Positions 15,925-24,711 of a stretch of DNA of 33,417 nucleotides are shown here, piece by piece. The position numbers were made by a program, and so were the translations under genes. Location: NCBI GenBank assembly GCA_038150465.1, contig JAYOTP010000025.1, positions 1-33,417 of the forward strand. The letters run 5' to 3'. This stretch comes from RFXV01 sp038150465 (GTDB lineage: Bacteria > Bacteroidota > Bacteroidia > Flavobacteriales > Schleiferiaceae). The notes under the pieces were generated by a model, which worked only from the letters and a program-made list of their open reading frames with translations, was not told the DNA's origin and searched no databases. How positions within the stretch are numbered: position 1 is the stretch's first letter; each line of letters opens with the position of its first letter.

Positions 15925-16136
15925 TTGCGATCCATGGGTTCATTGCGTAAGATCGAATGTGCTTGCGTGCATCTTCTTGAGGAGCGTTTTGAACCGAGCT
16001 CAATGAATGGATTTAGGCTTTGGGCATTCGGTCATCCGATAGTGCGGAGCGTATCAGTTATGGCGAGGAAAAACTGTGAAAAAATGTACGTGCATTCTGA
16101 ATAAAATCATTCGGAATCGATATAATTTGCGTCTTC

Positions 16137-18002
16137 ATGGCCAAAACAAGCGCTGCCTCGTACGATGAAAGCAATATTCGGTCCCTAGACTGGAAGGAGC
16201 ACATTCGGCTGCGACCCGGTATGTACATCGGGAAGCTGGGCGATGGTTCAGCTCCGGACGACGGCATTTACATATTGCTGAAGGAAGTCATCGATAACAG
16301 CATCGATGAATTCGTCATGGGTGTTGGGAAGACCATAGAAGTGAGTATCCAGCAGGGCAAGGTCAATGTGCGCGATTATGGCAGGGGCATTCCACTGGGA
16401 AAGGTGGTGGATTGTGTTTCGCGTATCAATACCGGCGCCAAATACGACAGCAAGGCCTTCAAGAAATCGGTCGGTTTGAATGGGGTGGGGACAAAGGCTG
16501 TAAATGCCCTGAGCGATCATTTCGTGGTCCAGTCGGTCCGTGAAGGCGAAGTGAAGAAAGCGGAATTCGAACGCGGTGAGCTGACCAATGATGCGCCCGT
16601 TGAAGCGAGCAGTAAGCGCAAAGGGACGCAGATCTCATTTATCCCGGACCGGGAGATCTTCCGCAATTATGAATTTGTGGATGAGTATGTCGAGCGCATG
16701 CTCTGGAACTATGTGTACCTCAATCCTGGACTCACCATCCTGTTCAACGGACAAAAGTTCTACTCTGAGAATGGATTGAAGGACCTTCTGGCCAATGAGA
16801 TCGATCAGCCCACCATGCACGAGGCCATTCATTTGCGCGGAGAGGACATTGAGATCGCCTTGACGCATGCTGAAAAATCCCAAAGCGATCAGTACTACAG
16901 CTTTGTGAACGGACAGCACACCACCCAGGGAGGGACGCACCAGACGGCCTTCCGGGAAGCCATCGTCAAGACATTCAGGGATTTTTACCAGAAGAACTTC
17001 GATGTTGCGGATATCCGGCAAAGCATCATTGGCGCCATCAGCATCAAAGTGATCGAACCGGTCTTTGAATCGCAGACAAAGACCAAGCTGGGTTCTCATG
17101 ATATGGGTCCAGACCTGGGTACGGTGCGTTCCTATATCCTTGACTTTCTGAAGACCAAGCTGGACAACTACCTCCACAGGAATGCCGAAGTAGCGGAGAT
17201 CATCCAAAAGAAGATCCTCCGTGCAGAGAAGGAGCGGAAGGAATTGGCGGGCATACAGAAACTGGCCCGTGAGCGTGCAAAGAAGGCGAGTCTGCACAAC
17301 AAGAAGTTGCGCGATTGCCGTCAGCATTACAACGACCAGAAGGCAGACAGCCGATTGGAGACCACCATCTTCATAACAGAGGGAGATTCGGCCTCAGGAT
17401 CCATCACCAAATCGAGGGATGTCAATACACAGGCTGTTTTCAGTTTGAAGGGAAAGCCGCTCAACAGCTTTGGATTGAGCAAGAAGATCGTCTACGAGAA
17501 TGAGGAGTTCAATCTGCTTCAGGCTGCCCTGAACATCGAAGAAGGACTGGAAAATCTGCGGTACAACAAAGTGGTGATCGCCACTGATGCCGATGTGGAC
17601 GGGATGCATATTCGCCTTCTGCTGATCACCTTCTTTTTGCAGTTCTTCCCGGAGCTGGTCAAAGAAGGGCATCTCTACATTCTGCAGACGCCGCTCTTCA
17701 GGGTGAGGAACAAGTCGAAAACGAACTATTGTTATTCCGATGAGGAAAAACGCGCTTCGATCCTTGAGTTGGGGCACAAGGCCGAGATCACAAGATTCAA
17801 AGGATTGGGCGAAATATCACCGGAGGAATTCGGGCATTTCATCGGGTCTGAAATGCGATTGGAACCCGTACTTTTGGGAAAGGATCAGACGATCGATGCA
17901 TTGCTTTCATTCTATATGGGTAAGAATACTCCGGATCGACAGCAATTCATCATCCAGAACCTAAGGGTGGAAAAGGACCCTATTGAAGAGGCCGCGACAT
18001 GA
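16137..18002 (+). CDS. parE: DNA topoisomerase IV subunit B (ParE/GyrB family)
   Basis: ParE is the ATPase and Toprim subunit of topoisomerase IV, which unlinks daughter chromosomes. The 621-residue protein shows RPGMYIGKLG, the GHKL ATPase pieces IDNSIDE, RDYGRGIP and GLNGVGTKAVNAL, the Toprim motif EGDSASGS with Glu415, and DADVDG with metal ligands at 484-488. The length and the parC gene three positions downstream favour ParE over GyrB. A 212-bp gap after the tRNA terminator should hold the promoter; TATAATTTG at 16121-16129 is near consensus but misspaced. The stop overlaps the next start as ATGA. Confidence 0.95.
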   Translation: MAKTSAASYDESNIRSLDWKEHIRLRPGMYIGKLGDGSAPDDGIYILLKEVIDNSIDEFVMGVGKTIEVSIQQGKVNVRDYGRGIPLGKVVDCVSRINTGAKYDSKAFKKSVGLNGVGTKAVNALSDHFVVQSVREGEVKKAEFERGELTNDAPVEASSKRKGTQISFIPDREIFRNYEFVDEYVERMLWNYVYLNPGLTILFNGQKFYSENGLKDLLANEIDQPTMHEAIHLRGEDIEIALTHAEKSQSDQYYSFVNGQHTTQGGTHQTAFREAIVKTFRDFYQKNFDVADIRQSIIGAISIKVIEPVFESQTKTKLGSHDMGPDLGTVRSYILDFLKTKLDNYLHRNAEVAEIIQKKILRAEKERKELAGIQKLARERAKKASLHNKKLRDCRQHYNDQKADSRLETTIFITEGDSASGSITKSRDVNTQAVFSLKGKPLNSFGLSKKIVYENEEFNLLQAALNIEEGLENLRYNKVVIATDADVDGMHIRLLLITFFLQFFPELVKEGHLYILQTPLFRVRNKSKTNYCYSDEEKRASILELGHKAEITRFKGLGEISPEEFGHFIGSEMRLEPVLLGKDQTIDALLSFYMGKNTPDRQQFIIQNLRVEKDPIEEAAT

Positions 18003-18481
18003 GATTACACAATAAACAGAGATATTCTTTTTTCAAGTTCTATTACTTACTGCTCATCCTGACGATGTTGTTCGACCTGGTTCGCGCGGGTCTCGATGGC
18101 TCCTTCGGAGACCTGCCATTGGTGAGCCCATTCGTCATGATCCTGGGATTGGTCCTTTGGTACAGAGGTCTTCCGGTATTTGAATTCGACTCGGATGGCG
18201 AGGTGCTCATCATCAGCGCAAAAGAGCCCTTTCTTGCAGGATTCAGTAAATCCTTCTCGAAGCACTCGGAATTTCCAAAACGAAAGCTGCGCAGCTTTCG
18301 GATCAAGTCCTATCCTTTTCGTAAGATCTTGATCGTGAGCATCGACAGCAAGGAAGGGACGCCTAAGAAAACCAAGTTCCCCATTTCATATATGCGCAAG
18401 GGAGAGGTGCGTGACATTGAGCGTTCCCTGAGAAGAGTGCTGAAGAGAGAAAAAGAAGGAGCGGACAATGAGGATCAGTAA
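17999..18481 (+). CDS. Small two-helix membrane protein of unknown function, parE-parC intergenic protein 1
   Basis: I do not recognise this 160-residue protein as a named family. Two hydrophobic segments (about 13-30 and 40-56) are followed by a basic cytoplasmic-looking domain of about 100 residues with alternating beta-like strands and a helical end (DIERSLRRVLKRE). It shares clear local likeness with the next protein: FDLVRAGLDGS here against YDLIKATFEGS there, then a similar FEFDSDGEV/LEINDEVV strand and similar final helices ending in LRRVL/LRAVL. The start overlaps the parE stop by 4 bp and the end overlaps the next gene by 14 bp. Coupling to topoisomerase IV is suggested only by position. 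Confidence 0.8.
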   Translation: MRLHNKQRYSFFKFYYLLLILTMLFDLVRAGLDGSFGDLPLVSPFVMILGLVLWYRGLPVFEFDSDGEVLIISAKEPFLAGFSKSFSKHSEFPKRKLRSFRIKSYPFRKILIVSIDSKEGTPKKTKFPISYMRKGEVRDIERSLRRVLKREKEGADNEDQ

Positions 18482-19130
18482 CGATCGTACCTACGGAAAG
18501 AGCATTCGAATCGGCCTTTCTGTCTTTTCATTGGTTTTGGCCTATGACCTGATCAAGGCCACATTCGAAGGGAGCCTTCGGGAGAGCAGTTGGACGCTAA
18601 AGATCCTGGCTGGTTTGAAAGCCCAATTCATCTCAATGATTCAATTTGTTTCTGAGACCCTGTGGCCACAGTTCATAGCTGCCTGGGGGGTGTGGGACAC
18701 TTATTTGTTGCTCGTGCTTGGAGCGCTCGCACTCTTTCACTTGATGAAAGGACCCTTCTATGTTGCACTGGAGATCAATGACGAAGTGGTGTTGCTGGAG
18801 AATCGCTGGTTCAAGTTCCTTCGGCGTGATCGTCCAGGCTGGTTTGAGATGCAGCAAATGATACCGTCTTATGAGCTTCGCTATGTCTATATGAAGAAAT
18901 GGCTCTTTCTTCGTTTTCTCTGCCTTGATTACCTCTGTGAGGGTGAGGAGCGCAGTCTGAAGTTCAATGTTTCCCGCCTGAATTCCGAACAACGAAAGAA
19001 AACAATGGGCAAGCTTCGTGCAGTATTGCACGTCCATGAATCCAGTGCGAAAGAACGCGATCCGAAAAGCCCTGAAGTCTCTGAGGAGACCATGTCCAAA
19101 CGATCTGTCCTTTGGAAGAAAGTGGGCTAA
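18468..19130 (+). CDS. Small two-helix membrane protein of unknown function, parE-parC intergenic protein 2
   Basis: This unrecognised 220-residue protein has hydrophobic segments at about 12-30 and 70-92, separated by a longer loop than in its neighbour. A C-terminal domain of about 110 residues follows, then a polar tail rich in Lys, Ser and Glu. Besides the DL(V/I)(R/K)A..(D/E)GS likeness to the preceding protein, its segment KKWLFLRFLCLD lines up with YPFRKILIVSID there, followed by KF.(V/I)S and a terminal helix. Diverged tandem duplication is the simplest explanation. The last 19 bp overlap parC, whose TTG start lies inside this gene. Confidence 0.8.
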   Translation: MRISNDRTYGKSIRIGLSVFSLVLAYDLIKATFEGSLRESSWTLKILAGLKAQFISMIQFVSETLWPQFIAAWGVWDTYLLLVLGALALFHLMKGPFYVALEINDEVVLLENRWFKFLRRDRPGWFEMQQMIPSYELRYVYMKKWLFLRFLCLDYLCEGEERSLKFNVSRLNSEQRKKTMGKLRAVLHVHESSAKERDPKSPEVSEETMSKRSVLWKKVG

Positions 19131-21673
19131 GTACATCCCGCATCACGCGTGTCTCTGGCATGTATCAGGACTATTTCCTGGACTATGCCTCCTATGTGAT
19201 CCTCGAGCGTGCCGTACCTGCACTGCTCGACGGGCTCAAGCCTGTTCAGCGGCGCTTGTTGCATTCAATGGACGATCTGCACGACGGACGCTACCACAAG
19301 GTGGCCAATCTGATCGGTCATACGATGAAGTTCCACCCGCATGGCGATGCCTCCATCGGAGATGCACTGGTTCAGATCGGACAAAAAGATCTTTTGGTGG
19401 ATTGTCAGGGGAATTGGGGGAATATTCTCACAGGTGATTCAGCTGCAGCCCCACGTTACATTGAGGCACGCCTGACCCCATTTGCACGGGAGGTCATCTA
19501 TCAGCCGAAGATCACGGAATGGCAGTCTTCTTACGACGGTCGAAGCAAAGAGCCGGTTCAGTTTCCAGTTCGATTTCCCCTCTTGCTCGCACAGGGAGTG
19601 GAAGGGATCGCCGTTGGCCTGTCCACACGCATCCTGCCACACAATTTCAATGAGCTGATCGACGCATCCATTGCCATTCTCAAGGGCAAGCGGTTCCAGT
19701 TGTTTCCAGATTTCCCCACGGGTGGAATGGCGGACGTTTCGCAGTACAACGATGGAATGAAAGGAGGCAAGGTCCGGGTACGCGCCCGGATCGAGGACGC
19801 TGGTAACCGCATGCTGCGCATTACCGAGATCCCTTTCAGCACGACCACTGGAAGTCTGATCGATTCTGTGCTCAAGGCCAATGACAAGGGGAAGATCAAG
19901 ATCAAGAAGATCGAAGACAATACGGCACAACAGGTCGAGATCCTCATCCATCTGCCCTCCGGAGTATCGGTGGACAAGAGCATCGACGCGCTCTACGCCT
20001 TCACTGATTGCGAGGTGTCCATTTCGCCTTTGGCCTGTGTGGTCCATGAAGACACCCCCGTATTCCTTGGAGTGAGCGATCTGCTCAAACAGAATACAGA
20101 GCACACCCTCGAAGTATTGCGGCAGGAACTTGAATACAATCTGGGTGAACTCCAGGAACAATGGCATTTTGCCAGCTTGGAGCGCATCTTCATCCGCGAA
20201 CGCATCTATCGGGACATTGAAGAATGTGAATCCTGGGAAGAGGTGATCGCGACCATCAGAAAGGGACTCGAGCCCTTCATCGGCGACCTGTTGCGGGAAG
20301 TCACGGACGAAGACATCGTACGCCTGACGGAGATCCGGATCAAACGCATCACCAAATTCGATTCCGACAAGGCAGAGCAGCACATCCTGCGCCTTGAAGG
20401 AGATATGGAAGAGGTGAAGAACCATCTGGCGCATCTGGTGGATTATGCCGTTCAGTGGTTCAAAGCGCTCAAGAAGAAATACGGAGTGGGTCGGGAGCGG
20501 AAAACCGAGCTCAGGGCTTTTGACGACATTCAGGCGACCCGTGTGGCCCTGGCGAATGTAAAGCTCTATATGAACCGAGAGGAGGGATTCATTGGTACGG
20601 GCATGAAAAAGGATGAATTCCTCTTTGAGTGTTCAGATATGGACGATGTGGTCGTCTTTCGAAAGGACGGCAAGATGCTCGTCACCAAGGTCGAGCAGAA
20701 GACCTTCGTGGGAAAGGACATCCTGCATGCCGAAGTATTCGTCAAGGGGAACGACCGCACGGTCTACAATATGATCTATTGGGACGGCGGAAGTTCAAGG
20801 GCATTCATCAAGAGGTTTCAGCCGGGCGGTGTCACTCGGGGAAAGGAATACCCAGTGGCCTCGGACCATGCAAAGTCCAAAGTGCTCTATTTCACCTCCA
20901 ATCCCAACGGGGAAGCGGAGGTGGTCACCATTCATTTGAGGGCCCTGCAGAAGCTCAAAAAACTGAAGTACGATGCGGATTTTGCGGAGATCGCCATCAA
21001 AGGGCGCTCTGCCAAGGGCAACATCGTGTCCCGCTATCCGATCAAAAAGATCGAGCTCAAACAGGAAGGCGTGAGCACCTTGGGCGCTCGTAAGATCTGG
21101 TACGATCCTGCAGTCAACCGCCTCAACGACGAAGAACGGGGTGCATTCGTGGGCAGTTTCAAAGGCGAAGATCAGATCGTTGAGATCGCTCAAAATGGGC
21201 AATACCGGCTGATCAGTTTCGATCTTTCCAATCGCCTGGAAGAGGGTGTGCTTTTGCTCAACAAGCGTTCAGAAGAAGATGTGTATTCACTTGTCTATCT
21301 GGACAATAAGAAGAACCGACACTATCTGAAGCGATTCCGGGCAGAGGCCATCAAGAAGGCGGAAGCCCTTGTCCCTGAGGAAGCTGAGATGCAGCTTGTC
21401 GCCGTGACGCACAAGCCTGTTGAAGTGGAACTCGTCTTTCGAAAAGAGCGGGGCAAGGATGCACGGCCCAATGAACGCATCCTCTCGGACGATTCCTTCA
21501 TTTCTGTGAAGGGCATCAAGGCCAAGGGCAAGCAAATGAGCACATACCCTGTCAAAGAGGTCATTCTACATGAGTTGGCCCAAGAGTTGGCTGCATCTGA
21601 CGAAGCTTCAGCAGAGGCGGAAGTTTCTGCTGATCCATCCGATGGAGATGCGCAGATCAGTATGGAACTATAG
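19112..21673 (+). CDS. parC: DNA topoisomerase IV subunit A (ParC/GyrA family)
   Basis: ParC is the DNA-cleaving subunit of topoisomerase IV. The 853-residue protein has YFLDYASYVILERAVP, LKPVQRRLLHS, MKFHPHGDASIGDAL, and catalytic Tyr116 in AAPRYIEAR. The cleavage core is followed by a coiled region and then a C-terminal beta-pinwheel (GRSAKGNIVSRYPIKK and repeats), ending in an acidic Ala/Glu/Asp-rich tail. The start is TTG at 19112, which gives the usual short leader before RITRVSGMYQDY; the first in-frame ATG (19160) would remove conserved residues just before that motif. Coupled to the preceding gene by a 19-bp overlap. Confidence 0.95.
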   Translation: MEESGLSTSRITRVSGMYQDYFLDYASYVILERAVPALLDGLKPVQRRLLHSMDDLHDGRYHKVANLIGHTMKFHPHGDASIGDALVQIGQKDLLVDCQGNWGNILTGDSAAAPRYIEARLTPFAREVIYQPKITEWQSSYDGRSKEPVQFPVRFPLLLAQGVEGIAVGLSTRILPHNFNELIDASIAILKGKRFQLFPDFPTGGMADVSQYNDGMKGGKVRVRARIEDAGNRMLRITEIPFSTTTGSLIDSVLKANDKGKIKIKKIEDNTAQQVEILIHLPSGVSVDKSIDALYAFTDCEVSISPLACVVHEDTPVFLGVSDLLKQNTEHTLEVLRQELEYNLGELQEQWHFASLERIFIRERIYRDIEECESWEEVIATIRKGLEPFIGDLLREVTDEDIVRLTEIRIKRITKFDSDKAEQHILRLEGDMEEVKNHLAHLVDYAVQWFKALKKKYGVGRERKTELRAFDDIQATRVALANVKLYMNREEGFIGTGMKKDEFLFECSDMDDVVVFRKDGKMLVTKVEQKTFVGKDILHAEVFVKGNDRTVYNMIYWDGGSSRAFIKRFQPGGVTRGKEYPVASDHAKSKVLYFTSNPNGEAEVVTIHLRALQKLKKLKYDADFAEIAIKGRSAKGNIVSRYPIKKIELKQEGVSTLGARKIWYDPAVNRLNDEERGAFVGSFKGEDQIVEIAQNGQYRLISFDLSNRLEEGVLLLNKRSEEDVYSLVYLDNKKNRHYLKRFRAEAIKKAEALVPEEAEMQLVAVTHKPVEVELVFRKERGKDARPNERILSDDSFISVKGIKAKGKQMSTYPVKEVILHELAQELAASDEASAEAEVSADPSDGDAQISMEL

Positions 21674-21710
21674 GCCAACGACGGCTGTTCTTTTAGCGTC
21701 TTAAGTGCAT

Positions 21711-23762
21711 ATGATGAAACAAACGAATTTCCTCCTGTTTGCTGTTTTTTGGTCTTTTGGACTTTGGGCCCAGGACAGCCTCAATATGCAGAAACTCGGC
21801 CAGTTCACCTACCCGGGCTCCAGCACCAATGATGTGTGGGGCTACACCGCCCCAGATGGATCTGAATACGCATTGGTCGGACTGACCAATGGGGTGAGCA
21901 TTGTCGACATCAGCCAGGCCCCTGCTTTGAATGAGATCATTCGTATCCCTGGAGTGAATTCGACCTGGCGTGACCTGAAGACCTGGGGCCACTATGCTTA
22001 TGTGACCCACGACAATCCAATTCTGCCCACATTGCCCAACAATGGACTGCTGATCATCGATCTGGACAGTATAGAGCATGGAAAGACCCCTGAATACAGC
22101 TATCAGTTTCCGGCTTTCTTCGATCCGAATTGCGGCGGCGGTGCCTCTCTACAGGTGATCGCACCTTCCGGGATCTCTGGCGCGTATTCGGCTGTCCCGG
22201 CTTCATTTGGACCGGCGCTGACATCGGTATCCATTACATCGGACCTCGTTCTTGCGGTGGACAACACAGCCCCGGTGAATGACGGATGCGAACCATTCAC
22301 CAATGCCGGAGCGATCAATGGCAGGATCGCACTCATCGATCGCGGGACCTGCCCCTTTGTCACCAAGGTTCAAGAGGCACAGAATGCGGGCGCTGTGGCA
22401 GCCGTGATCGTGAACAACCAACCAGGGCAAATATTTGCAATGGGTGGGGCAACGGGTTCTATAAGCATTCCTTCGGTCATGATCAGTCAGGCAGACGGAC
22501 AGCTGATCAAGAATGCACTGGCCAGCGGCGCTGTGAATGTGACCCTTGGAAACGGCAGCGGATGTATGGATTCCATGCAGACGGCCCACAACCTCTACAT
22601 AGACGAGCAGGGCGTCATGTACCTCTTTGGCAGCAACAATCCGCAATCGGGGGTATGCATCCTGTACGATGTGGCCAGTGATCCAGAAAACCCGCAATAC
22701 CTGAGCACCTGGAGCGAACACTATCTGCACGATGGGATGGCCCGTGGAGATACTTTGTGGGGCAGTGCCGTGTATGACGGACAGTTCTATGTCATCGATG
22801 TATCTGACAAAACAGCTCCATTGACCCAGGCGAGTGCCCCGACAAGCAGTCAATTCACTCATAATTCCTGGATATCGGACGACAACCAGACCCTGTTCAC
22901 CACAGATGAAGTGGCGGGTGCCTACGTGACGGCCTATGATGTTTCCGATCTGGGGAACATCAGAGAACTCGACCGCATCCGATCGGGCATTGACTCCATT
23001 GCACCACCGCACAATGCGCATGTCTATGGCGGTTTCTTGGTGAATAGCTTCTATACATCTGGTGTTCAGATTGTGGATGCACACCAGCCCGACATCCTGG
23101 TGGAAACAGGCTACTACGACACATCACCGTTCAGTGGAACAGGCAATTTCGACGGGGCCTGGGGGGCGTATCCCTACTTTCCTTCGGGCCGCATTGCTGT
23201 GACCGATCGGGAGGAGGGGCTCTTCCTTTTGGATACGGACTATCCGAGAGCCGGTTATTGGCGAGCGATCTTTTTGGATGCAGTCACGGGCGCAGCCCTT
23301 GCGGGTGTATCTGTTTTCGATGCCCCGGCCGGTCTTCAGTTCACATCGGATCTGAGCGGAAAAGTGAAATGGGGCAGTCTGCCCACCAATCTGAATGCTG
23401 TGGCCTATTTGCAGGGCTACGACACTTCCTTTGTCAGTGTGAATCTCAATGCGGGTTGGGTGGAGAACGATACGATCTTGATGTATCCGCCAGACTTTCA
23501 GGTATCTGAAGGCAATTCTCCACAGACTGAATTGTATCCCGTGCCCTCTGTGGATGGACAATTGGTCTTAGATGGCCTCACCGGTGCGGAAGATCGCCTT
23601 CGGGTACTGGATGCTCAGGGTCGGTTGCATTCGGAGATCATCCTCAAGCCCGATGGCAGGGGCCGTCGCTCCTTCCGTTTTGATGGTGCCAGAGGGATCT
23701 ATTTGCTGGAAGTATACAAAGGCGGTGAACGAATGAGCAGCCATCGATTGATCATCGACTGA
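21711..23762 (+). CDS. Secreted choice-of-anchor B (LVIVD-repeat) protein with inserted PA domain and T9SS sorting signal
   Basis: The 683-residue protein starts at tandem ATGs (21711 or 21714) and has a signal peptide of about 20 residues ending near WAQDS. LVIVD-type beta-propeller repeats follow (GLTNGVSIVDIS, NNGLLIIDLDS, YDGQFYVIDVSD, TSGVQIVDAHQ). A protease-associated-type domain of about 180 residues interrupts the propeller, with NGRIALIDRGTCPF, VQEAQNAGAVAAVI and SVMISQADG, plus cysteines likely to form disulfides. After the propeller come a carboxypeptidase-regulatory-like strand region (TGAALAGVSVFDAP) and a type A T9SS sorting domain (ELYPVPS ... RGIYLLEVYKGG). It is probably exported and surface-bound or released; no catalytic site is visible. 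It follows parC by 37 bp. Confidence 0.9.
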   Translation: MMKQTNFLLFAVFWSFGLWAQDSLNMQKLGQFTYPGSSTNDVWGYTAPDGSEYALVGLTNGVSIVDISQAPALNEIIRIPGVNSTWRDLKTWGHYAYVTHDNPILPTLPNNGLLIIDLDSIEHGKTPEYSYQFPAFFDPNCGGGASLQVIAPSGISGAYSAVPASFGPALTSVSITSDLVLAVDNTAPVNDGCEPFTNAGAINGRIALIDRGTCPFVTKVQEAQNAGAVAAVIVNNQPGQIFAMGGATGSISIPSVMISQADGQLIKNALASGAVNVTLGNGSGCMDSMQTAHNLYIDEQGVMYLFGSNNPQSGVCILYDVASDPENPQYLSTWSEHYLHDGMARGDTLWGSAVYDGQFYVIDVSDKTAPLTQASAPTSSQFTHNSWISDDNQTLFTTDEVAGAYVTAYDVSDLGNIRELDRIRSGIDSIAPPHNAHVYGGFLVNSFYTSGVQIVDAHQPDILVETGYYDTSPFSGTGNFDGAWGAYPYFPSGRIAVTDREEGLFLLDTDYPRAGYWRAIFLDAVTGAALAGVSVFDAPAGLQFTSDLSGKVKWGSLPTNLNAVAYLQGYDTSFVSVNLNAGWVENDTILMYPPDFQVSEGNSPQTELYPVPSVDGQLVLDGLTGAEDRLRVLDAQGRLHSEIILKPDGRGRRSFRFDGARGIYLLEVYKGGERMSSHRLIID

Positions 23763-23772
23763 CCCTTCGGCT

Positions 23773-24453
23773 TCATTCTGACTGATCCTGTCGCTTGGCC
23801 AGGAACTGACCGACCAGCACGGCGACAAGTATGGTCAGGTACAGCTGTCCGATCAGGCTCAGGAAAATGATCACCGATTTGGCTGGAGGACTTTGAGGCA
23901 AAATATCGCCGAAGCCGACAGTGGTCATGGTCACGAAACTGAAATAGAAATAGTCGTAGCTGTTCAGCTTGGCCATTTCGGGATGAAAGGAATACGGCTG
24001 CAACAGGTCCACCAGATTCATCCATAGCCCGCCAAGAATGCCGATGGTCACATAACCGGCTACGGAGCCAAAGATGATGCCCAGGTTCACTTCTTTCGAA
24101 CGGAATATGTTCCTCAGAAGGGTGAAAGCCAGAAAGTTGAAGAAGCAAAGCGAGAGGACGGTGTCTGCGATCTCCAAGGTGGTGTCGTCGGTCAGTATGG
24201 TCTTGATCCAGAGTCCGACGAGCGCCAAAAGTCCGAGGGGCGTACCGATGATGCGTTGAAGTTTGCTCTCGGAGGCCGTCCAAATGAATCCGGCCAGTAC
24301 GATACCCGTGAAGCAGGTGGCAAAAATGAAGTCGGAAATATCATCCACGGCGATCAGCAAAGAGAAAGCAGGCAGCGTGACCGTCGCCATCAGGGAAAGC
24401 AGCAGGATCAGATAGCGATTGTCCCGATGCAAGAATTTGATCCGAAACGCCAT
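23773..24453 (-). CDS. Potassium channel family membrane protein (TVGFGD selectivity filter)
   Basis: The 226-residue protein has about six hydrophobic segments (near 15-35, 38-58, 68-88, 95-114, 122-148 and 188-213). Between the last two sits a pore loop with the K+ filter TMTTVGFGDI. There is no Arg-rich voltage-sensor helix and no visible ligand-binding domain, so gating is unknown. It would form a tetrameric inner-membrane K+ channel. It lies 24 bp after the DUF6095 gene on the same strand and converges on the LVIVD gene with a 10-bp gap. Confidence 0.88.
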   Translation of the reverse strand: MAFRIKFLHRDNRYLILLLSLMATVTLPAFSLLIAVDDISDFIFATCFTGIVLAGFIWTASESKLQRIIGTPLGLLALVGLWIKTILTDDTTLEIADTVLSLCFFNFLAFTLLRNIFRSKEVNLGIIFGSVAGYVTIGILGGLWMNLVDLLQPYSFHPEMAKLNSYDYFYFSFVTMTTVGFGDILPQSPPAKSVIIFLSLIGQLYLTILVAVLVGQFLAKRQDQSE

Positions 24454-24477
24454 GGGCTTGAATTGCGCCCGATGAAT

Positions 24478-24711
24478 TTAGGGCTTCCTGCCAAAGAATG
24501 CACGCATGGACATTCGAATGCCACGAACGAAGAGAAAGCCGGCGAGGAGCATCAGCACAATGGAAACGAATGTCCACAGATAGCGCCCGTCGTTCCAGTC
24601 CCGAACACCGAGCGAGAAGTACAAACTCGGCCCGGCAAAAATGAAAGGCAGGGAGAAGGCGAGTTGGTACAAGCCTTTGACCAACAACTCTTTATTTGTC
24701 CCTGTGTGCAT
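24478..24711 (-). CDS. DUF6095-like two-helix membrane protein
   Basis: From the ATG at 24711 the product has 77 residues: MHTGTNKELLVKGLYQLAF followed by two membrane helices joined by a short DWNDGRY loop and a basic end (RAFFGRKP). The TNKELLVKG start is what I recall for the small DUF6095 family of Bacteroidota, often found beside murQ; this is memory, not a search. The frame is open to 24759, but the longer forms (ATG 24735 or 24759) would overlap murQ more deeply than the 20 bp of the chosen start. Function unknown. Confidence 0.7.
   Translation of the reverse strand: MHTGTNKELLVKGLYQLAFSLPFIFAGPSLYFSLGVRDWNDGRYLWTFVSIVLMLLAGFLFVRGIRMSMRAFFGRKP

Noticed and set aside
15838..16104. 88-codon open frame between tRNA-His and parE
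   Set aside because: It begins inside the tRNA and crosses the terminator, with no protein-like features.
16121..16129. TATAATTTG before parE as a -7 element
   Set aside because: The TA and TTTG parts are spaced by one or three bases instead of two, and no -33 partner is seen.
19439..20434. 331-codon open frame on the minus strand
   Set aside because: It is antisense to the conserved core of parC and explained by codon bias of that gene.
22203..23084. 293-codon open frame on the minus strand
   Set aside because: It is antisense to the propeller region of the secreted protein; Cys- and His-rich nonsense composition.
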